A stretch of 64,000 nucleotides of DNA, taken from assembly GCA_964529795.1 (NCBI GenBank), contig CAZGXM010000001.1, positions 40,066 to 104,065 of the forward strand, given 5' to 3'. A program made the position numbers and the translations under genes. The stretch is from CAZGXM01 sp964529795. GTDB lineage: Bacteria > Bacillota > JADQBR01. Below the pieces are notes generated by a model that was not told the origin of the DNA, made no database searches, and saw only the letters and a program-made list of their open reading frames with translations. Positions 24,755 through 32,874 of this stretch are shown here, in pieces. How positions within the stretch are numbered: position 1 is the stretch's first letter; each line of letters opens with the position of its first letter.

Positions 24755-27403
24755 TTGAAAAAGCTAAGTCTTATCCTGGCTTTGTCACTGGTTTTTGTAT
24801 TGGCTTTCGCCGGTGCGGCCATGGCGGCTCAGCTTCGTGACGGTACCAATTACGACGGGACAGACCACTACGCGCCTACTGCTACCGGCAAATTCTTCCG
24901 TTCTGTGCCCGCGGGTACCTACAACGATGCTGGGGACGACTTGACCTTTGGCCATGGTGATTCCAGTACGTTTACCGCTGACAACGCCACCACTTATCCT
25001 TATGAAATCTATTTGCCCAATGAGAAGAACCCCGAAAACTACAGAATTCACACCAACTATACCAAGGATACCGACGCGTGTGCTTCCTGCCATGCTACAC
25101 ACACCGCGGTAGGCGAATCCTTGCTGCAATGGTACACTGTCTATGATACCTGTATGGCCTGTCACGACGGTACTGTAACAACCACTTATAACGTGTGGGG
25201 TGGCGAAATCGGTTCTACCGGCACGCCTGCTTTCGGCGGTATGTTTGGCGCCTTTAACTCCGCATCCAGCCACAATGTCAGCGGCACTCTCTCCATCGCT
25301 GCCGCACCCGGCGGTAGTACTGTAGAGGAAGTCGTAAACATTGACGACGAGAATCAAGTCAAGCGCTGGACTGCAGAATTCGGCTGCCAGAGCTGCCACA
25401 GCCCGCACGGCCAGGGCGGTAATGCCCGTATCCTGCACCCGGACCCCAACGGCTGGGCAACTGCCAACAAGGCTGCTTACTATACTGATACCGGCTTGAC
25501 CCTGGGTGTGGATACAATTGACGCAACAACCACGGGGCTGGTTTACGACCCCGGTGTTGGTTACAAAGTTTATCAGGCCGGCGAAGTCAAGCAGTTGATC
25601 AAGGGTTATCCCTACAGCCCGAGCTTTGTCAAGGCTGACGGCAGTCCGGTTTATGGTATTAGCGTTGACAACACCAACGGCTATTCCGTAATCACCGGCA
25701 ACTTGAGTAGCGTTGACCGTGTCTATGCAACCCCGTCGCTGAAGGTTGTAATGGATATTGATAACTACCTGCAAAGCAACGAAAGCGTGCAACACAAATC
25801 CGGCATGAACACCTTCTGCGGTGCCTGCCATGCCGACTATAACACTGAAAATGTGGACGAGTCCGGCTCCAATATCAACGGGACCTACTCCGAGGCATTC
25901 CGCCACAAGGTAGGCGGGGAACCGCATTCCTACTTTGCCAACAAGGAAGGTTTCCAGAACAACGGTATGAAGCTTGAAGACGGCAAGTACATTTACTGCC
26001 TGACCTGCCACGTGGCTCACGGTACCGGACAGGAATACTGGAAAGTCACCACGACGGGGTACACTGATGCTCAACTGGTTGAAATTTCCGGTTCTTCCGC
26101 CCTGAAGCGTGCGCCCAACATGGCCACCTGTGAGGCCTGCCACGAAAAAGGCGAGGGTGCTGAAGGCTACAATGTACTCAGCGGCCAGACCGGTGCCGAG
26201 GCGCCTGCTCAGGAGTTCACCACGGATACTACCGTTGTCTATACAGCCACTGCTACGGCAACTGCCGCCGCTAACGGTGACTACGTAGGCCAGGACGAGT
26301 GCGCCAAGTGCCACGAAGCAGCGGTTGAAAAGGTTAACAAGACCGGTCACGGTGACGTCTTCTATAACGGCCTGCCCACGGGTTCAAAGTTAACTTACAA
26401 TGATTTAGAGCAAGCATACTTCGATAAATCTGGAAACACTATTAACATTACTTCCGATGACCAGATTGCCATCTGGACCAAGTCTGGCGCCAATGCTGTT
26501 CTTTACACCAAGGATACTGGCGAAACCATCGAGATTGCCACCTGGGACAGCGCCACTGACACCTTTACCGGTGTCGACGGTACCGAAGACTGGAACCTGG
26601 GAGCCGGCTTCCCGTCCGGCTGTGCGGCGGCTTACTGCCATACCACCGGTCGTACCGGATTTAATGATGAAGTGCCATTGACCGAACGTCCGGGTATCCA
26701 GTGCGAGGCCTGCCACGGTCCCGGTGCTGACCATGCCAAGTACCCGACCACCGAAAACATCTTCAACCCGGCGGTTGACGGCACCGGCGCGGCATCCAAC
26801 GCAGTCTGCGGCGCCTGCCATACTGCCAACGAGCCGTCCACTGAAGATGACATGTGGACCTACGGTGTGGGTATGGAGCCTGAGGCCAGTGCTTACAACA
26901 TGTTAGCGCTGAACCAGATTTCATACTACGGTGACAACGGCACAAACGACCAGTGGACTGCATCAACTCTGGCCGGCGTGGTCTATAACGCGAAGCTCAT
27001 GCTTTGGGAAGACGGCGTGGCCACCAACGGCAATTACGGAACGGAAGAGGCGCACCACCCGCAGTACACCGAATATGTCAACAGCCCGCATTATGAAACC
27101 ACCAGCGGGCCCGGCGGCGGCTACCGGATTGCCTGCGGTACCTGCCACGACGTACACGGGCCTGAAAACGCAGCGCTCACTGTGATGGAATCCGAGAGAC
27201 TGTGTGAATCCTGTCACACTGGTAGCTATGCGCTTGGGGCGTCCGTTGACGCAGTCATGTTCGGCGGCAACCACGCGTTCAACCAGCCCAACAAGGATGC
27301 CAAGAGTTACTTTGACCTGAGTACTGTGGACTGGAGTGTCGGTCGCACCACCGACAGTGCCGTATATTATGACACCCTGGATGATCCAGACTTCAGTAAA
27401 TAG
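24755..27403 (+). CDS. Secreted multihaem c-type cytochrome with 11 CXXCH and one CX4CH site
   Basis: The 882-residue protein has a Sec signal peptide cleaved after AAMA. Haem sites in order are CASCH, CMACH, CQSCH, CGACH, CLTCH, CEACH, CAKCH, then CAAAYCH (C623 to H629, a CX4CH), CEACH, CGACH, CGTCH and CESCH. It is clearly a paralogue of the 812-residue cytochrome at 13443, sharing YTKDTDACASCHATHTAVG, AAPGGSTV and MNxFCGACHxDYNT; there the eighth site is an ordinary CAGCH. The start is TTG, eight bases after AGGAGG. A terminator follows. Strong translation signals and a long leader suggest abundant, regulated expression. An extracellular electron-transfer role is inferred. Confidence 0.9.
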   Translation: MKKLSLILALSLVFVLAFAGAAMAAQLRDGTNYDGTDHYAPTATGKFFRSVPAGTYNDAGDDLTFGHGDSSTFTADNATTYPYEIYLPNEKNPENYRIHTNYTKDTDACASCHATHTAVGESLLQWYTVYDTCMACHDGTVTTTYNVWGGEIGSTGTPAFGGMFGAFNSASSHNVSGTLSIAAAPGGSTVEEVVNIDDENQVKRWTAEFGCQSCHSPHGQGGNARILHPDPNGWATANKAAYYTDTGLTLGVDTIDATTTGLVYDPGVGYKVYQAGEVKQLIKGYPYSPSFVKADGSPVYGISVDNTNGYSVITGNLSSVDRVYATPSLKVVMDIDNYLQSNESVQHKSGMNTFCGACHADYNTENVDESGSNINGTYSEAFRHKVGGEPHSYFANKEGFQNNGMKLEDGKYIYCLTCHVAHGTGQEYWKVTTTGYTDAQLVEISGSSALKRAPNMATCEACHEKGEGAEGYNVLSGQTGAEAPAQEFTTDTTVVYTATATATAAANGDYVGQDECAKCHEAAVEKVNKTGHGDVFYNGLPTGSKLTYNDLEQAYFDKSGNTINITSDDQIAIWTKSGANAVLYTKDTGETIEIATWDSATDTFTGVDGTEDWNLGAGFPSGCAAAYCHTTGRTGFNDEVPLTERPGIQCEACHGPGADHAKYPTTENIFNPAVDGTGAASNAVCGACHTANEPSTEDDMWTYGVGMEPEASAYNMLALNQISYYGDNGTNDQWTASTLAGVVYNAKLMLWEDGVATNGNYGTEEAHHPQYTEYVNSPHYETTSGPGGGYRIACGTCHDVHGPENAALTVMESERLCESCHTGSYALGASVDAVMFGGNHAFNQPNKDAKSYFDLSTVDWSVGRTTDSAVYYDTLDDPDFSK

Positions 27404-27413
27404 TAGGAGGTAA

Positions 27414-27451
27414 AGAGGATGCCGGTTTTAAAGCCGGCATCCTCTTATCTT
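27414..27451 (+). terminator. Terminator of the multihaem cytochrome gene
   Basis: Twelve-base arms (27414–27425 and 27434–27445) pair perfectly around TTTTAAAG and are followed by TATCTTT. It starts ten bases after the stop. Confidence 0.85.
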
Positions 27452-27536
27452 TAAATGGCAGCAGGAAAATCAAGATTTCTGTAGAAAAATCATATATAGT
27501 AAATATAAGTCAAAGTGAGCGCCGAGGGGGATGAAT

Positions 27537-28037
27537 ATGAAAAAACTGCTGGCGGTGGTTGTGATATTTTCTTTTTTGGCATCGGGGTGCGCCATTATTG
27601 AAGGTACCCCTCTCGAGTCTTTGGTGCTAAAAATCAAAGGCACTGTCTCTCCGGGTAAGGGCCAAAAAATTGAAACAAAATTTGCAGGGGAAATGCCCGA
27701 ACGGCCGGAGCATGTGGTGAAACTGTTTTACCGGTCCGGTTGGGAAGGTGTTGACAAGAATGAAGAATTGCTGCAGGCGTTAATTACGGAAAATCTGCAT
27801 GAATATAAAAAGCTTCTTAACACGTATTTTCGAAACGAAAAAGAAAGGGAGGAATTTGCCAGCTATTATGTTTTTGAAAAAGTAGAAGTTGAGGGAAAAA
27901 CCGCGAAAGTATACTTTCATAACCCGCGCAAAAAAGAGTACTTCTCGGCGGAGCTGGTAAAGGTAGACGGGCAGTTTAAAATTGACAGTATCAGGTGGCG
28001 ACCAAACCCCACTCCTGCCAAGGATTTGCACCCCTAA
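27537..28037 (+). CDS. Small lipoprotein, NTF2-like fold suspected
   Basis: The product of about 166 residues has a short signal peptide ending in lipobox LASGC. The body contains VVKLFYRSGWEG, a helical stretch, and strands such as KVEVEGKTAKVYF and VKVDGQFKIDSIRW, a layout like SnoaL/NTF2 or DUF4878 proteins and similar to the lipoprotein at 12052. ATGs at 27531 and 27537 are both in frame; GAGGGGG is better spaced for the second. It opens a run of three small exported proteins after the cytochrome. No function is assigned. Confidence 0.62.
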   Translation: MKKLLAVVVIFSFLASGCAIIEGTPLESLVLKIKGTVSPGKGQKIETKFAGEMPERPEHVVKLFYRSGWEGVDKNEELLQALITENLHEYKKLLNTYFRNEKEREEFASYYVFEKVEVEGKTAKVYFHNPRKKEYFSAELVKVDGQFKIDSIRWRPNPTPAKDLHP

Positions 28038-28110
28038 TCAAAGGGTTTTTCATAAAAGTATTTTTGTGTTTCCGGGTTAACATTATTGAATACAAGGCGG
28101 GTGTTTACTG

Positions 28111-28725
28111 TTGAAAAAATTGTTTGCTGTTATTTTTTTCATCCAGATTATTTTTATTTCTGCATGGGGTGCCCTGGTTTTACCGGCGATGAGTATGGAA
28201 AATGCGGTGTGGATTGACCAGCAGACCGGCATCAGGGTTGACCAGAGGGACCCGGTCAATACGGTTATTGCCTACTATTCATTGATCAATAAAAAGAGTT
28301 TTGAAGCTGCCCACAAGTTGCTTACCCCCGCGGGGGAAAAGTTGATGACTCCGGAAGTGTTGAAAAAAATAAACAGTCGCGTGATCTTAAAAGAGACAGA
28401 AATAATAAAGTTTTACAAACCCAAAATGGTCGGGGATAAATTTGCAATTGTGGGAAACATACGGACCATCGGCAAGGAAGGTGCTGCCCTGGTGGGAATT
28501 ACTATTCTCAAGTTAGGGAATAACGGTTGGGAAATAACTACAAGTGGAGATTTCAAAAACCTGGGCAAAGATATATTGGTTTCACTGTTTGACAACTCCA
28601 TTGCGGTTGCCAAAGAAATTTCTACAGACACCAGTTTGAAATTAAGTAAACTTCAAAAGGAACAAGTGACAAGGCAGGCTTTAAGTATGGAAACTACTTT
28701 GGTCAAATCAAAATCCAAGATTTAA
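28111..28725 (+). CDS. Exported protein of unknown function, paralogue of the next gene
   Basis: The 204-residue product starts with MKKLFAVIFFIQIIFISAWG, a signal or anchor segment without a lipobox Cys. The mature part starts VWIDQQTGIRVDQRDPVNTV, then an AYYSL helix and a strand-rich core (KFAIVGNIRTIGKEGAALVG). The gene at 28831 encodes the same layout with matching pieces, so the two arose by duplication. The fold looks NTF2-like (DUF4878-type). The start is TTG at 28111 after a weak AAGGCGG. Its place behind a secreted cytochrome suggests an accessory role. Confidence 0.6.
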   Translation: MKKLFAVIFFIQIIFISAWGALVLPAMSMENAVWIDQQTGIRVDQRDPVNTVIAYYSLINKKSFEAAHKLLTPAGEKLMTPEVLKKINSRVILKETEIIKFYKPKMVGDKFAIVGNIRTIGKEGAALVGITILKLGNNGWEITTSGDFKNLGKDILVSLFDNSIAVAKEISTDTSLKLSKLQKEQVTRQALSMETTLVKSKSKI

Positions 28726-28830
28726 CATTTCCATACAACGTTTTTCGGTTTTTGTACGTTTCAGGCAGGAAAAAGGAAAATAGTCGCGAATAGTAAGCAG
28801 GAATGCATGGGTAGAAAGCAGGGTGCGAGG

Positions 28831-29559
28831 ATGAAGAAACTGATCGGGGTAATATTTGTCATCCAGCTGCTGCTCATCGCCGGCTGGGGCGTCTACCAGG
28901 CCCGGGCCATGGGGGATGTCAGCTTTGTGGATGAAAAGACAGGCATTATGGTCAAGCAGGATACGCCGGAGAGTGCACTGATTTCCTATTATGAACTGAC
29001 TGCCAGTGATGCCTATGAAAGCGCGTACCGGTTATTAAGCAAAGAGTCCCAAGAGGCAATTACCGTTGACGTGATGAAAAACCTGGTGGAGCGTACCCGG
29101 ATGGAGGATGCCAGGCTTGCCAAGGTATTTCCCGGCAAGGTGAAAGGTGACGTGGGCCTGGTTGCCTACGTGCGCACCGCTGCGTTTGGTGACAGGGAAT
29201 CCGCTATCCTGGGCATGGCGGTGCTGGAACTGGAAGACGGCCGCTGGGTTGTGCTGAAGACCATGGACCATTACAGCAACGACCAGGTAAAGGAAGTTAT
29301 CAGGATGGCCTTGGACCTGGAGGACGAAATGGCTGCAGACCCGCTTTCCGAGTTTGATGAATACCAAAAGGGGCAGATCGGCAGGCAGGTCAGAGCCATG
29401 AAGCAGACCCACCAGCAGGCGCTGGTTGCCCTGAATAATTCCTTAAACGGGCAAAAGGCCGGGGAGAAAACCGGCCAACCGGGTGGAAACAAATCGGAGG
29501 AAATGCCCGGTGACTCGGTGCGCGGGCAGGCCGGGGAAGGCAGCAAAGCCTCTCAATAG
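28831..29559 (+). CDS. Exported protein of unknown function, paralogue of the preceding gene
   Basis: The chosen ATG gives 242 residues starting MKKLIGVIFVIQLLLIAGWG, a signal or anchor helix. VSFVDEKTGIMVKQDTPESA, an SYYEL helix and a beta core (GDVGLVAYVRTAAFGDRESA) parallel the protein at 28111. An extra C-terminal tail of about 40 residues is rich in Gly, Gln, Lys and Glu and looks disordered. An upstream in-frame ATG (28807) would put eight polar residues before the helix. The terminator overlaps the last codons. No known family is recognised beyond an NTF2-like suspicion. Confidence 0.6.
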   Translation: MKKLIGVIFVIQLLLIAGWGVYQARAMGDVSFVDEKTGIMVKQDTPESALISYYELTASDAYESAYRLLSKESQEAITVDVMKNLVERTRMEDARLAKVFPGKVKGDVGLVAYVRTAAFGDRESAILGMAVLELEDGRWVVLKTMDHYSNDQVKEVIRMALDLEDEMAADPLSEFDEYQKGQIGRQVRAMKQTHQQALVALNNSLNGQKAGEKTGQPGGNKSEEMPGDSVRGQAGEGSKASQ

Positions 29560-29575
29560 AGAGGTTTTCTTTTTT
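29549..29575 (+). terminator. Terminator overlapping the end of the exported-protein gene
   Basis: CCTCTC (29549–29554) pairs with GAGAGG (29559–29564) around AATA, followed by TTTTCTTTTTT. The stop codon lies inside the hairpin. Confidence 0.85.
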
Positions 29576-29609
29576 GTGCAAATTTACACAAAGTAATACC
29601 TGCAAGGCG

Positions 29610-29627
29610 TGAAACGTATACATTTCA
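29610..29627 (+). promoter_or_regulatory. Inverted repeat upstream of the sigma-54 promoter (possible activator site)
   Basis: TGAAACGTATACATTTCA is a near-perfect 18-base palindrome (one mismatched pair) centred about 146 bases before the predicted start of the acs operon. This is in the usual range for a sigma-54 enhancer site. A second, looser repeat, TTTGTG-N8-CACAAA, lies at 29573–29592. Confidence 0.35.
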
Positions 29628-29737
29628 TGGTGAACGGCAAGGACGTACTTTTGCTTTCCGGCCAATCAGCAAATTATTGCCGGCAAGTGGTAAAAATGTC
29701 AGGGTGAATGGTTTAAAGATTTAGAAATTTTGCACGT

Positions 29738-29754
29738 TTGGCAGGACATTTGCT
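29738..29754 (+). promoter_or_regulatory. Sigma-54 (-24/-12) promoter of the cooC-acs-hdr-met operon
   Basis: TTGGCAGGACATTTGCT has the invariant GG (29740–29741) and GC (29752–29753) at the exact 12-base register and matches TGGCAC-N5-TTGCW closely. The predicted start is near 29765, giving a leader of about 205 bases before cooC. The rest of 29576–29970 holds no gene. A sigma-54-type activator is encoded at 55324–56691, but its proposed operator motif is not present here. Confidence 0.65.
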
Positions 29755-29970
29755 TCAATTGTAGAATCTATAACCTGGTTAGGAAGAATTTTATGAAATT
29801 TATTGCTTGTGGCAATTCTCCAATTTTAATTGTGCTGGAGGTTTTATGCGTGTTTTTGCGAAATTATTAACAAAAAGATTTCAAGATTTCAGGAGTTTTG
29901 ACCAGGTTTAAGGGTTCCAGAAGCAGTTGTTCCAGTAGTTGTAAAATCATTGCCAAAAGAGGTGGTTTCA

Positions 29971-30732
29971 GTGAAAATAGCCGTTTCCGGAAAAGGCGGG
30001 GTGGGAAAGACCACGGTTTCTGCAAATTTGGTCAAGTTTTTGGCGGAAAAAGGTTACCAGGTATTTGCTGTCGATGCGGACCCGGATACCAGTTTGGGAA
30101 TGGTGTTGGGGCTGCCGGAAGAAGAACTGGCCGCCCAGCAGCCCATCGTGGATATGCGGGAAATTATTGCGGAAAAAACCGGGGGCGCCGGCGCCTTTTT
30201 CAGTCTCAATCCGGATGTGGAGGATTTACTGGAAGATTACACGCTGAAAAAAGGTAATATCAATTTTTTAAGGATGGGAGCCGTAAAACAGGGTGGTTCA
30301 TCATGTTACTGCCGGGAAAATTCCGTGCTCAACGCCCTGGTGGGCTCGCTTTTATTGAAGCGCAACGAAGCGGTACTGCTGGATATGGGTGCGGGGATTG
30401 AGCACCTGACCCGGGGTACCGCCAAAGGTGTGGACTTGATGCTGGTGGTGACGGAGCCCACCAAAATAAGTGTACAGACCGCCAGGGTTGTGAAAAAATT
30501 GGCGGGAGAGCTCGGCATTGAAAATGTAAAGGTGGTCGGCAATAAAATCCGTAATGAAAAAGAACGGGATTTTGTTTACAACAGCTTCCCCGCAGGGGAT
30601 GTGATCGGCACCATAGATTTTGAAGAGGCCATTTTGGACCAGGCCATGGGACTGGAAGTAGGAGAGCCTCAAAGTTTCTCCAGGAACATTGAAGAATTAG
30701 GCCGACAAATATTACGAGAGGCAGGTGAGTGA
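29971..30732 (+). CDS. cooC: CooC-type nickel-insertion ATPase (first copy)
   Basis: The 253-residue MinD/ParA-like ATPase carries the deviant Walker A GKGGVGKTT at residues 8–16, the DADPDTSLG motif and a CYC pair (Cys112 and Cys114), the metal-binding CXC that links the CooC dimer. CooC proteins use ATP to load nickel into the CODH C-cluster. The GTG at 29971 follows AGAGGTGG. The frame extends to a TTG at 29950 that would sit upstream of the ribosome site. It is the first gene after the sigma-54 promoter and directly precedes acsA, its presumed client. A second CooC-like gene lies at 38511. Confidence 0.92.
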   Translation: MKIAVSGKGGVGKTTVSANLVKFLAEKGYQVFAVDADPDTSLGMVLGLPEEELAAQQPIVDMREIIAEKTGGAGAFFSLNPDVEDLLEDYTLKKGNINFLRMGAVKQGGSSCYCRENSVLNALVGSLLLKRNEAVLLDMGAGIEHLTRGTAKGVDLMLVVTEPTKISVQTARVVKKLAGELGIENVKVVGNKIRNEKERDFVYNSFPAGDVIGTIDFEEAILDQAMGLEVGEPQSFSRNIEELGRQILREAGE

Positions 30733-30794
30733 TCATAACAAATCTTTGGCAAGGTGACGCTTGTATTAAATCTAATTAAGGAGGTTAAAAGAGT

Positions 30795-32813
30795 ATGCCA
30801 AGATTTAGAGATCCCAACCACACTTGCAGGCCGTCAGATGTGCCGCGGGTACAGGACAAGAAAACCCGTGAACGCACGGTGGACCCTGCAGCTTTGGAAA
30901 TGCTGGCTGTAGCCAAGGAAAACAACATTATCACGGCATTTGACCGCTTCATGGCCCAGCAGCCTCAGTGCCAGTTCGGCTATAAGGGCATCTGCTGCCG
31001 TTTTTGTATGATGGGCCCGTGCCGTATCAAAGCAGATGAGGGTCCCGCTTCCCGAGGCGCCTGCGGCGCATCCGCATGGACAATCGTTGCCCGCAGCGTC
31101 GGGACTTTGATTGCCACCGGCGCTGCTTCTCACTCGGAGCACGCAAGGCATATTGCTGACACTTTGTTTGAACTGACTGAAGGCAAAGCTCCCGACTACA
31201 AAATTACTGACCCGGAGAAATTAAGGAAAGTGGCCGGGCGTATCGGCCTGGACGTTGAAGGTAAGGATGACAACCAACTGGCCAATGAAGTCGCCCTGAA
31301 GGCCCTGGAAGACTTCGGCCGCCTGCCGGGTCACGGTGAATCGCTGTGGTTGACCACAACCATCACCGGTGGCCGGGTGGAAAAATACCGCGCATGCAAT
31401 GTAATGGTTTCCGGTATTCACGGCGTTATCAGCGACCTGCTGGCCCAGGCTCACGTGGGTAACGACAATGACCCGGTCAACCTGACATTCAGTGCGGTCA
31501 GAACTGCTCTTTCCGATTATACCGGCATGCATATTGCCACTGACTTATCCGATGTATTATTTGGCACTCCCGAGCCCGTGCAGGCCGAGGCGAACATGGG
31601 GACGTTGGACCCCAAGAAAGTGAACATTGCCGTGCACGGCCACAACCCATTGTTAAGTGAAAAGATTGTGGACGCGGCAAAAGAGCTTGAAGGTGAAGCC
31701 AAAGCTGTGGGTGCCGCCGGTATCAACCTGGTCGGTATCTGCTGTACCGGTAACGAAGTCTTGATGCGCCGCGGGGTGCCGCTGGTTACTTCCTACGCTT
31801 CTTCGGAACTGGCAATAGTGACCGGCGCTGTTGATGCCATGGTAGTGGACGTCCAGTGTATTATGCCGAGTTTAGCTCAGGTTGCCGAGTGTTTCCACAC
31901 CGAACTGGTTACCACTGCCCCCATTGTCAAGATACCCGGTACCCGGCATGTGGACTTCAGAATTGAAACCGCTCTTGAAGATGCCAAGAAGGTTATCCGT
32001 ATCGCTATTGAGTCCTTCAAGAAACGGGATAACGGCAAGGTGCACATTCCCAATGTCAAGAACAGGGTTGTCGCCGGCTGGAGCCTGGAAAGTCTTTACG
32101 ACCTGTTCAAGACTGTCAACCCGGACAATCCGGTCGGTGTTCTCACCGACGCCATTAATGCCGGCGAATTGAAAGGTGTTGTCCTCTTTGCCGGTTGTAA
32201 CAACCTCAAGGGCTTCCAGGACAACAACCATATTGAAATAGCCAAGGGAATGCTGAAGAATGACGTGTTTGTAGTGGCCACCGGTTGTTCCGCGCAAGCT
32301 TATGCCAAGCATGGATTGATGGCTCCTGAAGCGGTTGAAAAATATGCCGGTGAGGGTTTGCAGAAATTCCTGAAGAAGATTACCGAAAAAGCCGATTTGC
32401 AAGCTCCGGTTCCGCCTGTCTTCCACATGGGTTCCTGCGTGGATAACACCAGGGCTGCGGACCTGTTAATGGATATGGCCAACGAACTCGGTGTGGATAC
32501 GCCGAAGGTTCCTTTTGTCGCATCTGCACCTGAGGCTATGAGCGGCAAGGCGGCTGCCATCGGCACCTGGTTCCTGGCTATGGGTGTGCCGGTACACGTG
32601 GGTGCCATGCCGCCGCTTGAGGGCAGCGATTTAATGTACAGTATTGTTACCCAGATTGCTGCAGACGTTTACGGCGGGCACTTCATTCTGGAAATGGGTG
32701 CTGAAGAAGCGGCGAGGAAGATCCTGAACGCTTTGGAATACCGCACCTGGAAACTGGGTGTTCACAGGAATACTGCTGAAAAATTTAGCACAGACCTTTG
32801 TCAGAACTACTAA
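30795..32813 (+). CDS. acsA: Carbon monoxide dehydrogenase catalytic subunit (Ni,Fe) of CODH/ACS
   Basis: The enzyme interconverts CO2 and CO at the NiFe4S4 C-cluster. The N-terminal cysteines of QFGYKGICCRFCMMGPCRI provide the B- and D-cluster ligands. C-cluster motifs follow: HGHNPLL, GICCTGNE, VDVQCIMPSLAQ, AGCNNLKG, ATGCSAQAYAKHG and HMGSCVDNTR. At 672 residues it has the AcsA/CooS length. It follows AAGGAGGTT by nine bases and is followed by acsB, so it is the CODH half of the acetyl-CoA synthase complex rather than a stand-alone CooS. Its CO passes by tunnel to AcsB, and its electrons come from ferredoxin. Confidence 0.97.
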   Translation: MPRFRDPNHTCRPSDVPRVQDKKTRERTVDPAALEMLAVAKENNIITAFDRFMAQQPQCQFGYKGICCRFCMMGPCRIKADEGPASRGACGASAWTIVARSVGTLIATGAASHSEHARHIADTLFELTEGKAPDYKITDPEKLRKVAGRIGLDVEGKDDNQLANEVALKALEDFGRLPGHGESLWLTTTITGGRVEKYRACNVMVSGIHGVISDLLAQAHVGNDNDPVNLTFSAVRTALSDYTGMHIATDLSDVLFGTPEPVQAEANMGTLDPKKVNIAVHGHNPLLSEKIVDAAKELEGEAKAVGAAGINLVGICCTGNEVLMRRGVPLVTSYASSELAIVTGAVDAMVVDVQCIMPSLAQVAECFHTELVTTAPIVKIPGTRHVDFRIETALEDAKKVIRIAIESFKKRDNGKVHIPNVKNRVVAGWSLESLYDLFKTVNPDNPVGVLTDAINAGELKGVVLFAGCNNLKGFQDNNHIEIAKGMLKNDVFVVATGCSAQAYAKHGLMAPEAVEKYAGEGLQKFLKKITEKADLQAPVPPVFHMGSCVDNTRAADLLMDMANELGVDTPKVPFVASAPEAMSGKAAAIGTWFLAMGVPVHVGAMPPLEGSDLMYSIVTQIAADVYGGHFILEMGAEEAARKILNALEYRTWKLGVHRNTAEKFSTDLCQNY

Positions 32814-32874
32814 GATATGGGGATTTAAGCACTCCCGTTCGTTGACGAGTTGAATACCGAAAGGAGGAAATAGA

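Noticed and set aside
24785..26350. 521-codon open frame antisense to the cytochrome
   Set aside because: It arises from codon bias of the real gene on the opposite strand; no ribosome site, and the plus-strand haem motifs are unmistakable.
28071..28088. GGTTAACATTATTG shared with operator site 1
   Set aside because: A 14-base match is expected by chance in a window this size. The left arm of the palindrome is missing and there is no -24/-12 promoter nearby.
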